DNA of 64,000 nucleotides from Anisakis pegreffii (taxonomy: Eukaryota; Nematoda; Chromadorea; Rhabditida; Anisakidae). Location of the stretch: contig JAPYMA010003041.1 of assembly GCA_035041965.1 (NCBI GenBank), positions 248,001 to 312,000 of the forward strand. Direction: 5' to 3'. Shown here piece after piece: positions 25,701 to 37,938 of this stretch. Position numbers and translations under genes: made by a program. Under the pieces are notes generated by a model that had not been told where the DNA came from, ran no database searches, and saw nothing but the letters and a program-made list of their open reading frames with translations. Position 1 is the first letter of the stretch. Each line of letters begins with the position of its first letter.

Positions 25701-27292
25701 TTCGCGTAAATTATTCACGCAAAGTGAGAATGTAAGTGGCTAAAAACAATCAATCATAAGTCGCAATAATGCCGAAATGTTTTTCATTAATCTTTCAATT
25801 TGGTTTTTGGGTTTTCGTTCCACAAAAATTAAAAATAGAGGAAACATTTTATTGATGATCACATGCGAACTGGAAAATTTATTTGAGTTTATTTCCGATG
25901 TTACTTCAAACAAATGAGTAATGTTTATTGATTAATCGGTATCGGAAGTGAAGTGATCAACGAAAGAGTCTGATGAACATTTACGGATGAATAAATCGAT
26001 AATCGAGTTGTTGACGAGCGATTAATTTCACTGGATCATGACTTATGATCAGCAATGAATCGTCAAATTACGGAGGAATGATAAAAATTAAACGGAATCG
26101 GTAATGATGCAATTGATCAGCGCTGATTCCGGCTATGATATCTGAATATTGATCGATTGATTCAGTGATTTATCATTGTTTAGTGGGATATATGCAGCTG
26201 TGCGAACAATGGTCCAGTAGACAACGGGCTGTATTTGAAGGAATGCAATCAAGTCTATGCATATGTTTCGTTGATGTTCATTGGTCTGTTCTTCGGGAAT
26301 CTCTTTTTCATGACAACGATGATGGTGATCTTGAGGTGAGAGGATATTCTTAATAGCAGTTCTTGAAACGAAATGATTCATTACATTCGAAGTTAAATTT
26401 TTTGTTTTATGGTCCCAAGAAACTGATGTACCGTCTATATTAAGACGGTATTGAAACTCTGTATTGTGTTGATTTAGAAAGGGTTTCTCTTTGGAAACAA
26501 AATTCCACTGCAGAAAAATTCTTCGTATGTGCACATGGTTTATGACCGTTTTATTGCGTAAATCTGTGATAACATTCAGCATTTCGATTCACATAATCTT
26601 GTCATTTATATAATCTCGATTTTTTTTAAATTTTGCACCAAATTTCACCTGAAGACGTTCCTTAAGAGAGTTATTGGGGAACTTATGGAAAGTGTTAGCA
26701 TCATTTGCATTGTTTTTGAACTTCACCATCAATTTCCGAAAAATATTCAGGGCTGTACACGATTGTGAGAAGGTGATGGCGCTCAGTTTTGCATCATGTA
26801 TTACGAACATGCTTGGTAAGTAATGCTAAACCTTGTCGATGATTGTCTTAACTATCTCGATAATGCATTTCCACTGATATCATTTCTTCTGCGAGTATTG
26901 ATGTGTAGTTTTTAATGCAACTGCAAGCAAGCACTCCTTTGTTAGTACTTTTCATCAGGTGAATTCAGAGCATTTCAGGTTTCATTCCCGCACCGATTGT
27001 GTTCGGTTGGCTCATCGATTCAGCATGTATTCTTTGGCATAGCAGATGTCCGAATGATCGTGGTAATTGTGTGATATACGATAACAAGTTCTTTCGAAGA
27101 ACATTTCATTTCAGTAATGCGGTGATCCAACTGCTTGCTGTCATCTCAATTGTTGTCTGTTATTTGTTCATTCGGAATCGAGTTCTACCGGAAGAGGAAC
27201 AACAAGCTCCAGAGTACTACGAAGATGATCAAATCAGCGAAACGGTCAATGAGAACAGCCTGAGGCCGGCACCTATACAAACAGATTTATGA
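19755..27292 (+). CDS. Organic anion transporting polypeptide (SLCO/OATP family)
   Basis: Exons: 19755-19826, 20521-20695, 21168-21265, 21345-21558, 22114-22203, 22650-22818, 23367-23476, 23720-23884, 24504-24705, 25250-25394, 26184-26335, 26751-26815, 26979-27292. All phases agree; product 656 residues, normal for the family. It is a 12-TM plasma-membrane carrier for bile-acid-, hormone- and drug-like anions; the substrate here is unknown. Diagnostic blocks: ILTNLERRFGISSRKSG after TM1, SVGQFLAGIAAAPFNTIAYV, the family signature EEWVGAWWLGYL at about 226-237, and a cysteine-rich Kazal-like extracellular loop at about 440-503 (CNSDCHC, SPCHAGC, CSCANNG). YVSLMFIGLFFGNLFF and GFIPAPIVFGWLIDSACILW form late helices. 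The tail is acidic. The start is set at the first ATG after an acceptor and lies only about eight residues before TM1, so an upstream exon is possible. Confidence 0.95.
21741..21905. repeat. tRNA-like foldback remnant in an OATP intron
   Basis: The minus strand at 21742-21753 reads GGATTCGAGTCC and the plus strand at 21891-21901 reads AATTCGAGTCC. Both resemble the T-arm/B-box of a tRNA, pointing outward. About 30 bases next to each are imperfect inverted copies (TAACTGGTAGGTCATG against TAACTGATCATTCGC). No full cloverleaf can be folded, so an intact tRNA gene is unlikely. A decayed tRNA-derived SINE or foldback is the best guess. Confidence 0.35.
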
Positions 27293-28640
27293 AGTGTGTG
27301 CTTGTTATTCAGTGGATTTTTATGAACAAATGGGTTGGTTCCTGGTTGCTAGAGTACATTCGGACATGCGAGAGTGGACCAGAATTTTACACCTCACGAT
27401 CGGATTCGTAACAGACTGCATCTGAAAGGGAGCCAAGGATTACTAGGATCTCGTAGTCATACGCGACTGCTAGTTAGACTGATCGACCGTAATCCAACGG
27501 AACCATAACAAATTTGCTGCAGTCACAGTGGTGTCCTCTCTCGCTCCATTCTTCTCTTCATTTCGGGGCCAATTTCGTGCTTTTTCAGCAATTCTTTTAC
27601 GATTGTTTTACGCAAGCGTTTTGCTCGATTTCATAGATTACTGCATTTGATGTTATCCCTCATTTTCAATTTGCTGTACAATTGCTGTGTAATCAATTGT
27701 TTACTTGAGAGAGTGAATATCGCACGCAGTGACAAAACTGCGAATTAATCATGATATCGTGAGATTTTCCTACCGGTAATAAGTAAAATTTTCGCAAAGC
27801 TCCTTTCATGCTGCGAGAAACTTGTGTCAGCCGAGCGAATTTTCCCATATGACCTTACCGTTTGATTCCCATCGATATTGACGACGAAAAATTTGTGTGC
27901 AGTTCGTCGGAACTTTCTCATGTAAATCATTGAGCATTTTTAACGTGTGATTTTCGATGAAATTCTGTTGTCATTGAACGCATTTCATAGTTCATTCAGG
28001 GCAGTGCTCATCGTGTGAATATCTTTATTCTGTTTCACGTGTAAATACAACGCAATATACAATACAGTCTTTCATTGAACATTTCATCCATTTCATTTCA
28101 TATTACACAAATAAGCTTGAAAAATGATCATTCGAAACGGCAACAGAATGAGAACAACGCAAAATTGTGCCGCATCTGCACAACACACATACACTTTTAC
28201 ATCCAGATTTCACTTAATTCCTCTATTCGTGGCATATCTCAGCAACTCGAACGATTTATTCGACTATTTTTGTTTCCCTTGTCAAAATTAGCGATTGTTA
28301 ATCAACAAATAAATAATCCATCGTCGTGTGGAACAATATTAATTGACGCATTTTCCTTGAATAGTTCGCGGTTCCACTATGACAATAACGTTTTGGTAGT
28401 GAGTGAATAACGTCTAATATCGAGAGCGATAAAACTTGTGTCGCTTTTTCACTGATTCTTTTGCAAAAGTTTGTTGATTCTAATTCAGAAATGAATGCTG
28501 GTTTGAGTTTTCGAATGAATATTCGCTTTATAATTTCAATCGAACACACCTCAGGATGGAATTCAGCTTGGAAATATGTACACTCTAATTGAATCCATTG
28601 GTATCATTGAATAATGTGCTTTGGAAATGCGTTTCCATGC
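27293..28640. other. Convergent intergenic region between OATP and the peptide receptor
   Basis: Holds the 3' ends of two genes that run toward each other. An AATAAATAA lies at 28308-28316, about 1 kb past the OATP stop, and could serve the plus strand, but no closer signal is seen. A minus-strand open frame at 28298-28549 (KRIFIRKLKPAF...) is basic at its start and might belong to the receptor tail, but no splice site joins it in phase. Confidence 0.4.
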
Positions 28641-28912
28641 ACATCTCAACTTGTGAATGCTTTGTTTCGCGATGTATGCTTGTTTTTGTGCCTTGAGGAA
28701 GTACACAGCAAGTGAAAATCATCAGATGCATCAAATATCAAAAGTAACGAATTCTATTCTAAAACGAAAGAAATCCATTCTTGACCACAATAATGCGCAC
28801 AGAGATCAATGGCGGAGACTAGTGAGAAAGGCATTCCACATAAACCAAGACACAGCAGTATCAGGGACGACTCGAAAAAAATTATTTGTTATCACGAGCG
28901 TTGAACGCTCAC

Positions 28913-31900
28913 AGGAATAAATTCGAAACGGCATTGAGCACGACGAGCGCATTCAAAAAATTATAAGCCGAATGGTCCAATATCATAATCGTACTCAAAA
29001 TACCCATAACACAATATGGCATCCAAAAGATCATATTTAGAGTCAACATCAAAAATGCCTGCAATTAACCAAATGAAAATTTCATGTGAGCACATACACT
29101 CAACAACAATGATCTTGAACTGGGTCAGTTCTGTTCCTCACACTATCCGAACCTTTTTCAAATAAGCAATTTGAATTGGAATCTGAATGCGACAGTAAAT
29201 CGTATTGCTTTCGAGGATTTGAATTAGAAGTACGGTGAATGGACCTCCGCCGGGCGCTAAATCCTTTAAAGCTCAAAATTCAAGAAGGACAGATGTTTCG
29301 AGGTTCTGAAAGATGCCTTACGATGCGACAAAGCTGAAATCCTTTTCAGGGAGCGTCATTGATGAGTAACATAATCAACTTTACAACAAGCATTGTCCAG
29401 AAGTGGCTAATTATTTTACTTCCAGTAGTTGCTCAAACAAAACCTCTATCGTCCCCTTGATAGAAGCAGATTTCGAATTTCAGAGAGCTTCGAAGCTGTC
29501 GAAACTCTTGAGCAATTGAATTCTGATGATTGATTCTCCAAAAAATGCATCAATTACCTTCCGACGTGTTTTACGCCGTGCCAACGCTACCGTGTTCCTC
29601 CAGGCAGCAACAGATTTTTTATTGTTATTGATCGTGATTACACTGGTTTTAGGCGCATTCAAATGTTCAATACCGCCTCGTTGCATGTCAGAAGCGCTGC
29701 CGGGAATAGACAGCAATGATGAATGAGCATCAGTTTCTAAATAAGATGTGGCTCTTTCTGAAAAGAACACCATCAATGTTTCGTGATGCAGTTGATTAAG
29801 CATATTCTTGAGGATTTCCGAGGTTTTCACTCTAATCCAACCGCGATTCGCGTGAAAGCTTTTTCAACTGAACAGTTAATACCCGACGAAGGTCATGAAG
29901 CTGCGCTTCGCCCATAGAATGAGCTGAGTATCGGGTACACGGTCAATCTACCCAAAGTCTTTTTGCCTAACGAACAGTTTGCCTGACGCACACTTTGCCT
30001 AACGGACAGTTTGCCTAACTTACGGTTTTTAATGGATATTTCGCCTAATGGGCAAACTGTTCCTTAGGCAAACTGTCCGTTAGGCAAACTGTCCGTTAGG
30101 CAGTGTGTCTTTAGGCAAACTGTCGTTAGTCAAAATGCCTTTAGGCAGGTTGACCGGTTACGAAGTTTCGAGCTTATGCAGTGGATCAGAACTGGCTTCC
30201 AGGCTAGTTAGACTCAGCCGACAATCCATGAGATACATAAGATGCCGGATGAGATTCCAGTCGAAAATTCATTGTAGAGATTCTTCCTCTACTAGGGCCC
30301 ATTACTGTTATCAATCCCCATGAGAGTCACATGAGGAAGGAAAAATCTTCTTTAGTGTCATTCGATCTCTCTTCTGCTTTCGGTCTATTTTCGGCGATAA
30401 AAAACTGCGCATCTTATCGTTTAAGTATAGTAATTCATAAACAGTTGAAATTCTGTATGAGTGAACTTTTGATTTTCATCAAAAGAATTGCTTTACTATT
30501 AGATAGCTCGACGTAGAAAAAAATCAACTACATCAAGCTAATAGTTGTGGTTCTCATAGCGGATTTCTATGGATTTATATTCGTTGAAAATGATTTCTGC
30601 TAACTAACCCCTGGCTTGTTTTGGCTGACCGTTGTAATCAGTGGTTAATTCTGTGCAGCATGTGTTCAGTGTCGGCGATTGCGCATCACTCCCTCCACTT
30701 CGAGCACACCACCTTAATAACATCCGCCATCTACAACTAGATCAAGTGAATATAATATGTCATCAATACATTTCTCTTCATCACCAACAAAAGTGTTCTT
30801 GTCAAGGCATTATTTCATCTGTAGTCATTTCCGTGGGTGAAATTTCCGTTAGCGATTGTATCCATGGTAACAACACTAATGCATTCATAGATCACATTTT
30901 AGTAATCCCTCTAATCTAGTATTCAAACTCACATTTTGAAGGCACCATCATGGCTATTCACAATTCAAGATGAAATGTTGCGTGAATAATTTTGCTGTTC
31001 AACTTCTAAGAGGTTCTAGGATATGTACCGTCAGAACTTCGAAACCGTTGTAGTTGAAAACCGTGACCGGTCAATATGCTTAAAGACATTTTGCCTAAGG
31101 ACAGTTTGCCTAAAGACACGTTGCCTAACGGACAGTTTGCCTAACGGACAATTTCCCTAACGGACAGTTTGCCTATTAGGAGAAATATCCATTAAAAACT
31201 GTAAGTTAGGCAAACTATCCGTCAGGCAAAATGCCCGTTAGGCGAATTGTCCGTTAGGCAAACTGTCCGTTAGACAAAATGTGTTTAGGCAGATTGACCG
31301 GGTACCGTTAAAAACTTATTAGTTTGCTGTCGATCATTTCACTGGAACACTCGGAGAAAGGCAGTTGCAGGAGGGCAAGTATCTGGACACATGTTCAGAG
31401 CAAAGAAACACATGAGACTTCACTAGTCCAATTGAAGTTGAAATTTTAGAAGGCCTAGGATCTAAGAAGAGGCCACATAGATTTGGGGATATTGAAGAAC
31501 AAATGGTCAGAATAATGAACATTCATTACCTTTTCCGTGGTTTTTCCGATTTTGGCATATCGTTGTCAACACGTTTCATGAGAACCAGTATAAGCGCATA
31601 GCAGAAAAGCTCAATCGAGTATGGCAAAATGCAAATCGAGAGCAGATGAAGTAAATTATATGCTGAAATAAAAACATCACTTATATCGGTCAATTGTCTT
31701 CAAATAGTCATGACTACTTTGTGCAAAAACATCGACGATTTGATCAGAGAATTTCTTGGGCGTTGGATCAGTCGCATGGTTCAGTCCCTCGACTTCTCGA
31801 ACCCAATGTTAGAGTCTCCATTTGAGTGCGGAAGGGGACTTGAACTTGAGCTCATGCCGAATTTTCCGCCAGCATCAACATCACTTATCGTTGACGCAAC

Positions 31901-34900
31901 CAATGAGTTCTGTCAACAAATCTGTTTTCATTTTCTCCCTATAAGTGCGTTTTCAAACAGATTCAATTGGCCTCGTCAAAACTAATGAACTGTCGAGAGT
32001 CGTTGAGAGCAACTGAACTAATAGCTGATGCATTGTTGACAATGAGGATGACTTCATTGAAACTGCTATGAGTATCGTCATAATGAGAAAAATTTGTGAC
32101 GATTCACTAATATCATTTGATTGATTCATACATCTGTTGTCTTGTGAATACTGTATTTGTTTGTTTTACATGTACTTGAACTTCACGCTTGATTTTGATA
32201 TTATCCATTTGATGTAAATACATCCATTAATACATTTAGAAAACATCATTAGGGAAGCAATCCAAATGCTCAAGCAGTTTCAAGTATTGCTTCTCCATTG
32301 CACTCAGATGTTCCACCGAATTAGTGCCCATATTCATGAAGCAAACATGATTTTAATCATCGGATGTGGGAATCGAAAATGTGCACAGAAGTCAAATTGC
32401 CTATTAGGAACGATCAAAGCTGTTCCAGCTGTTCCCTGGAGATGCGTTTCTTGTTTTTATTCTCAAATTGCGTGCGCCATCTCTACTCCAATTATGGGCA
32501 ACCTATTCTTGATGTGGAACAAAATGTAAAAATGATGAAAATACACCAGATGGCATGAATACGAATTCACGCTGAATGCGTTTTGAAGAAGTAATGAAAT
32601 TATTCCAAGAAACGGTGGTGAAATCATGCTGAATTGCATAAACTGAAAAAAAGTTGAGCAATAGAAGAGGGAGACAAATTTCGAAACGAACCGTGTTCAA
32701 TGAACTTCAGAAAGTCGCTGTTATCATCCCAGAAACTTTCGTTCATAATATCCGCATCAATTTTCGGTTTCAACGACTCATCGTGATAGTTTTCGGTTTC
32801 GATCAGAGAAGTTGTTCCGTTCGTTTGAGAATAGTCGAAGGCATCCGCTTCTTGGCTCAACAATTCGCGATACCTCAGCACCGTCCTTAAATTGGAAGAG
32901 TGTATTGCTTGGTGCACTGCTTCACAACGAACACCACTGAGAAATTATATTTTTGAAAAATTCATTCCATACATGGAGATGAATAATCTTCATCCAACGA
33001 TGAAACGTTGCATCTAACAAGGAGAACGTCTTGCGGCTGAATCTATGAAATGTTTGACGCCACATTAAATTCTTCAGCGAATGAACAAGAACAAAACTGG
33101 TATACAAAAAATGTATAAATCATGCAGTGCAAAAAACTTAGCTCCAGTTAGCGATGAGCGATTTCGTAAAAAAAAAGCACTACCCTTACAGCCCACGACG
33201 CATGCATAAATTCTCGAATGCCTTATGCTCACTGTCCATGAATTTGCTCAGAGCTGATCGCCTAAAGATTACGACGAAAGTGTACTAGCGTCCTTTCCTC
33301 ATGCTCATTGCTCTTGCCTGATGTTCATGCATCCCTTTTTAGTGATTATATTTCATTCACCAGCAACAACTTGATTTGCGTTTCAAACGTTTTCGATTCG
33401 CTCCATTTCGATAGGTTATATTCAGCCAGTAACTGGTGCAGTGAGGCGATATCGACCTCAAGATATATTTTCTTTTGTAATTACTGACAAGGGATCTTTG
33501 GAAGAGCAGAAAGTCTTGAACAGTTCACGTCGATTGCTCATGAATCTCTCTGAAGTAGCCCACTCATCACTCACACAGAAATGTGTTTGTAGCTTTTGAA
33601 CAAAAGTCGCCCATTGCTCAGCCTCATAGTTCACTCGTGAGTCTTCGGATGGCTGTGTGTAATTATTGTCGAAATCAACCGGCCCTTTAACGGCTTCGCA
33701 ATAGGTGTTTATCAAAATCAGCACTACTCAACGTCACAGAAATCTTCTACTCGAAATAGCCATAAATAACGAGCTACACTCTTCACTTTTGTTGCAATGG
33801 AAATAGATGTCAATGGATGGATAAGAAGATGATCATTTCTACCGACAATTAACAATTGTCAGCAGTCACTTTCAAGCATCAATCAACCAAATCGCTCGCT
33901 CTTCACATCAACTGTTTTGACGACGACTCCAAAATGTTATTAGTGAGTGCAATGAAGCAGAAAGAAGATGGTGTCATTTTCGCTGTGCGTCGAAAATAAT
34001 CGCGAATAAATCAGCTGCAGAGGCGAAAGTAAACAAAATGGTGTATGCTCCAGCAATTCTACGCAACACATAATGAGCGAACAGAAATAATGTATTCAAA
34101 CAAATTGCTCAGCTGTCCCGCGGTGCTAGTTCATAACAATAACGAAACGGATCATAAGGCTTTGCTGAACCCTCGGCAGTTGAATGCATGAAACAGATGA
34201 TGGCACGAAGAAACAGTACAGACAAGAGAATCCGCACGAAGATTGTGTCACGTTGTGTCAGAGGATGACGACACGATAACGTGAAATGATATTTAGCTTC
34301 TGAACGCGAGGTCTAGTGCTTAGGTTAGTTCTTCCTGGGTTTAGGCTGGAGTTCAGTGCAGATATTGGATTGCATGAGTTTAGAGATCTTTGGTTGTTCT
34401 CGAAACCTCGCGAAAATATTCACGCCACTCAGCGTTTTCCGGATACAGCAACAATTTTGGTACTGAATTACAAATATAATCTTCGAACCACTGGAGAATA
34501 GCACGATTGATTATATAAATTCAAGGTTTAAATCTGTACTTGAGCTGTATATGTATAAGAGGTAGACGGATATCATGCACTATCGATTCGGATGATGAAA
34601 TGTTACTTTCGTATATCTCACTTCGAAGATCTCCTCCCTTTTGTGTTTGTATGATATGAATGCTTTGTGTTTCGACAATATAAGACAGTGTTATTACGAA
34701 ATCAACGCCGGAAATTGCATTCGTTTCCAGAATGGCTTGATCGCCATAAAATGCTGTAGACATTCACAGTTCGTTTGTTACGCTCATGCATATGGTGATA
34801 TCTAACAACACCTCACGATGTTCACCAACTGTTCAACTCAACCAGAGTTTCTCAACCACCAGTAGAAGATAACATTTCATTTTTCATGCATCGAAGTAGG

Positions 34901-37900
34901 TGAGGGTAGATTTCAACGCATATATGTGGATAAAGTAAGTGAGGATGGACTTTAATGTATACATTTTTGAAAACGCTGGAACGTGCGCTAACGGGGTACA
35001 CGTATCTACAGTACAGATATGGATGTTGTGAGGGTGCGAGGATATTCTAAAATTTTTCAAAGTTGACAGGTGAGAAAAAGGTTGAGAGCCACTGAACTAA
35101 ACAAATGCAAATATATTACAGATGAAAGCTTACCAAATTGAAACGCATTGTGGTTTACCGTCAGGAAGATAATAGACATGGAAAACGAACAGCTGAGGTA
35201 GGGCACATGTGATCGCAGTCAACCATGCCACTGCGATTATTTGATTGGCAGCAAAACGTGACTTCTGCAACTCTTTTCATCAGTAACCATAAATTTTTTC
35301 CACTTATTTCACATCACCCGAACCATCTTTGCCAAAATTTCACTAAGCACAATTGTATGGAATGAAGAAATTTTGTTTATGTTCCATCATCAGCGAAAAT
35401 CATGAAAATCCGAGCGATTGTACGTAAAATGATTTTCATCGAATATCGTTTAAGCGCTATTGATACCTGATGAACTTCGCGAAGATGTGCAGTGATATAG
35501 AGACGATCGGCTGCGATCAGCACCTGCATATTCGCGGTTAAATGCAACGAAAATGTGTTAATGAATTTTGTGGTTCGACACAACAAATCACCACCATACC
35601 ACTGAAACTGTGCTCATTATCAAATTTTTAGTCGTCACATATTTTCTCCAACTTTTCTATTGACCATATCTGTTCTAGACCTTGCACAGAACATTCAATC
35701 TCGTCAACAAGTACTTCCGCACGATTACGTGCCGCTGCTTCAGAGAAAGTGTTGGATATTATTTGGAATCCTAAACTGAATTCCATTTTCAAGGAATGAT
35801 CAGAGTGGATTGTAAACGGTTATGTTCAATCGATGTGAAACACTTTTGCCGAAAAGGCAAGACCCAATAATGGCAACTGACTGCGGAAGACTAACTGTCC
35901 ATCTTAGTTTCGTATTGAGAGCATTTTCTTCCATTTTGTGGAATAATTTTAAAATTTTAGGACATTCGATTGAGAATACTCTCATAAAGAGTTACATTAT
36001 CAGAGGATGTCATGTAATCAATCACATTGCTTGACAGATCAAATGATCAACCAATGACTTTTGATGAAATTTCATTTTCTTGAGAACAAATGCATGTTCT
36101 GAAGATTCCAGAACAGCACAAAAATGGAGGCGAAAACGAACTTCTTTTCCATTTATTGTTGCATATCTTCTCATTTTAAAAATGTTCATAGTGAGTTTGT
36201 ATACTCGTGGAGACTGGATAAGGCCTGTTGGATAAAGGCTACATTCAGAATGAACGTTCATCAAGCAATGAACTGTCTTTTGATAGGTAGCGGTCGAATC
36301 AATAAAATTAATCCACCCGTAAATCTAATTTACTAAGGTGCAATGAATCGACTAATTCATTAACTGATGTTCTCAAATGCATTTCAGTCAAAAGAAGCGT
36401 GTCGCAGTTCATGGCGATAAATTTCTTCGAAAATCACTCTGTCGTGAATAGAGATATTCACGAAAATTTCGTGATTCACCTTCGTTATGTAATATTTATT
36501 CTTTATCAAATCAATATATCTTATTTATGAATATATCTAAGCATATTGCACTTTGTAATATACACCACGTCATTCTTATAACATCATCCTCCCTTATCAC
36601 ACCTTAATCGCACTTATATTTTTGATACATAATTCTGTTCTGTTCATTGTTGATGTATGTATCAGTAAATACTACGCACTTATAAACGCTCTGTTCAACC
36701 ACGATAGAAGTAAAAACCCCTTCCACTATACACTCAATACTTAATGATAAATATTTGAAATATTCACTCATTCGTTCCTCGATTTAATCACACGTATTAT
36801 TGTATTTCATTTCACGCTGATTTGGAATGGCGTATCTGAGCTGTTCACGGCACGATAGGATGCTTGTGATTATCGGATTCGATAAACTTACGTTATAAGT
36901 GCTAATCCAAATGATCTGCGTTGGTGCATAAACGAACAAAACAATCAGATCGGCTACCGTTAGACTAATCTTGAAGCTCATCAATCTTGCTGCTAAAATC
37001 ACATGACGACGACATTTCGAGTGAAATCTGCAATTTTGATTTCTTTCATATCGAACAGCACTTGCGTATAGAATTTTAAAACACGATAAAAACTATTGAA
37101 ATGCTCAGTGAGTGAGGAAATGTTAAAAAAATTGAATAAAAAATCGAATTTGTGTGCAGAAAAAAAAGAAAATCGGTGACGGTTGAATAAAACTGTCAAA
37201 AATTATAATATTTAGCGGTTGCAGTTTCATTTTGGAATACATTGATTTTTTCACATCACCGGTTGCTTTGAGCCTGTTCGATTTCAAATGATTTTATAGC
37301 TTCAGCACACAAGTTGACATGGAAGAGCATTGATATGTGATAAGTGAGGAGCTAAATTTCGATAATAATCTTTTCCTGTCGAGATGGATGTAAAGACTAC
37401 TATCAAAACTTGGAGCTTGAATGAGCGTTGTCTCTTGTCAAACTATTCATCGTGTGATCTTCGAACCCTTCATCCAGCGTATGTATTCAAACACACCAGT
37501 TTAAATGGTTTATTTCTTTTATTCACCGCAACATTATTCGAAACCCTAATCTCATTTTCCAACGCACAACAGTATTACGTTTGGCTGCCGTTGATTATGG
37601 TAACGCTAAGTTTGCGAATGCATTGTCGGTGAACTTTTTCGATATAATTCGATGAATCGGTCTGCGTAAGAGTCTGATAGCTGTAGCATTGGGATTACAA
37701 ATTTCCGTTGGCGGATGTGATACTGAGGAGAGGGATTCAACCAATGTTCAAACAAGAAAACAGATCACCTTCTTGCCGTATAGGCACAAGTTGCAAATCC
37801 TAAGATCATTGCTAGGGCATATATCGCACTTTCGATAAAGTAACTGATTTGCTCGGGTGTATATCCATGCTGTTGTTCATATGAGTATGCCTCTTCTGAT

Positions 37901-37911
37901 TGATCTTCCAT
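28913..37911 (-). CDS. Class A peptide receptor resembling GnRH/AKH receptors
   Basis: Exons in coding order: 37911-37769, 36985-36892, 35601-35467, 35264-35134, 32885-32692, 31662-31530, 29831-29558, 29058-28913; together 416 codons plus two bases, in phase throughout. TM1 ISYFIESAIYALAMILGFAT; TM2 FKISLTVADLIVLFVYAPTQ, then IIWISTYN joined to WYGGDLLC; TM3 SLHLTANMQVLIAADRLYI (DRL at 111-113); TM4 AVAWLTAITCALPQLFVFH, then QCVSIW; TM5 LLHLLSICILPYSIELFCYA; TM6 MLTLNMIFWMPYCV; TM7 LNALVVLNAVSNLFL. The STYNWYGG motif, the DRLY after TM3 and the QC..IW after TM4 fit the GnRH/AKH receptor group and its nematode gnrr paralogues; this assignment is less sure than the class. The second outer loop is long, with two N-glycosylation sites (about 190, 216). 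The last exon is missing: a 46-base exon at 28691-28646 fits the phase but is weak. Confidence 0.85.
29935..30161. repeat. Foldback element 1, built from GCCTAACGGACAG units
   Basis: Ends read GTACACGGTCAATCT and, on the other strand, GTAACCGGTCAACCT, so they are terminal inverted repeats. Inside, units of the form TTTGCCTAACGGACAG are repeated on the left half and the reverse complement CTGTCCGTTAGGCAAA on the right half. A short core (TTTTTAATGGATATTTC) sits between. The element lies in the intron between TM5 and the third inner loop of the peptide receptor gene. It is non-autonomous and no transposase is present. Confidence 0.85.
30162..31062. other. Intron spacer between the two foldback elements
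   Basis: About 900 bases of AT-rich intron with only short open frames. Nothing conserved is seen. Confidence 0.5.
31063..31306. repeat. Foldback element 2, same family, opposite orientation
   Basis: Ends read GACCGGTCAAT and, on the other strand, ACCCGGTCAATCT. Internal GCCTAACGGACAG units again switch strand at the centre. The core reads GAAATATCCATTAAAAA, the reverse complement of the core of the copy at 29935-30161, so the two copies are inverted relative to each other. ACCGT stands directly on both sides and may be a target-site duplication. Confidence 0.85.
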
Positions 37912-37938
37912 TACCCTGAATGATTCTCGAATCTGTAA
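37912..37938 (-). promoter_or_regulatory. Candidate acceptor and leader before the peptide receptor start codon
   Basis: On the minus strand TTATTACAG ends at 37933, 21 bases before the ATG, and a second acceptor-like CATTCAG ends at 37916, 4 bases before it. In the frame of the ATG a stop codon lies a short way upstream of the first site. Either site could be a spliced-leader acceptor. Confidence 0.35.

Noticed and set aside
26133..26582. 149-codon minus-strand frame
   Set aside because: It lies antisense to a conserved OATP exon at 26184-26335 and shows no family resemblance.
33458..33724. Minus-strand frame (VKGPVDFDNNYTQPSEDSRV) as an outer-loop exon of the peptide receptor
   Set aside because: No acceptor gives the phase needed after exon 4, while the exon at 32885-32692 fits both neighbours exactly.
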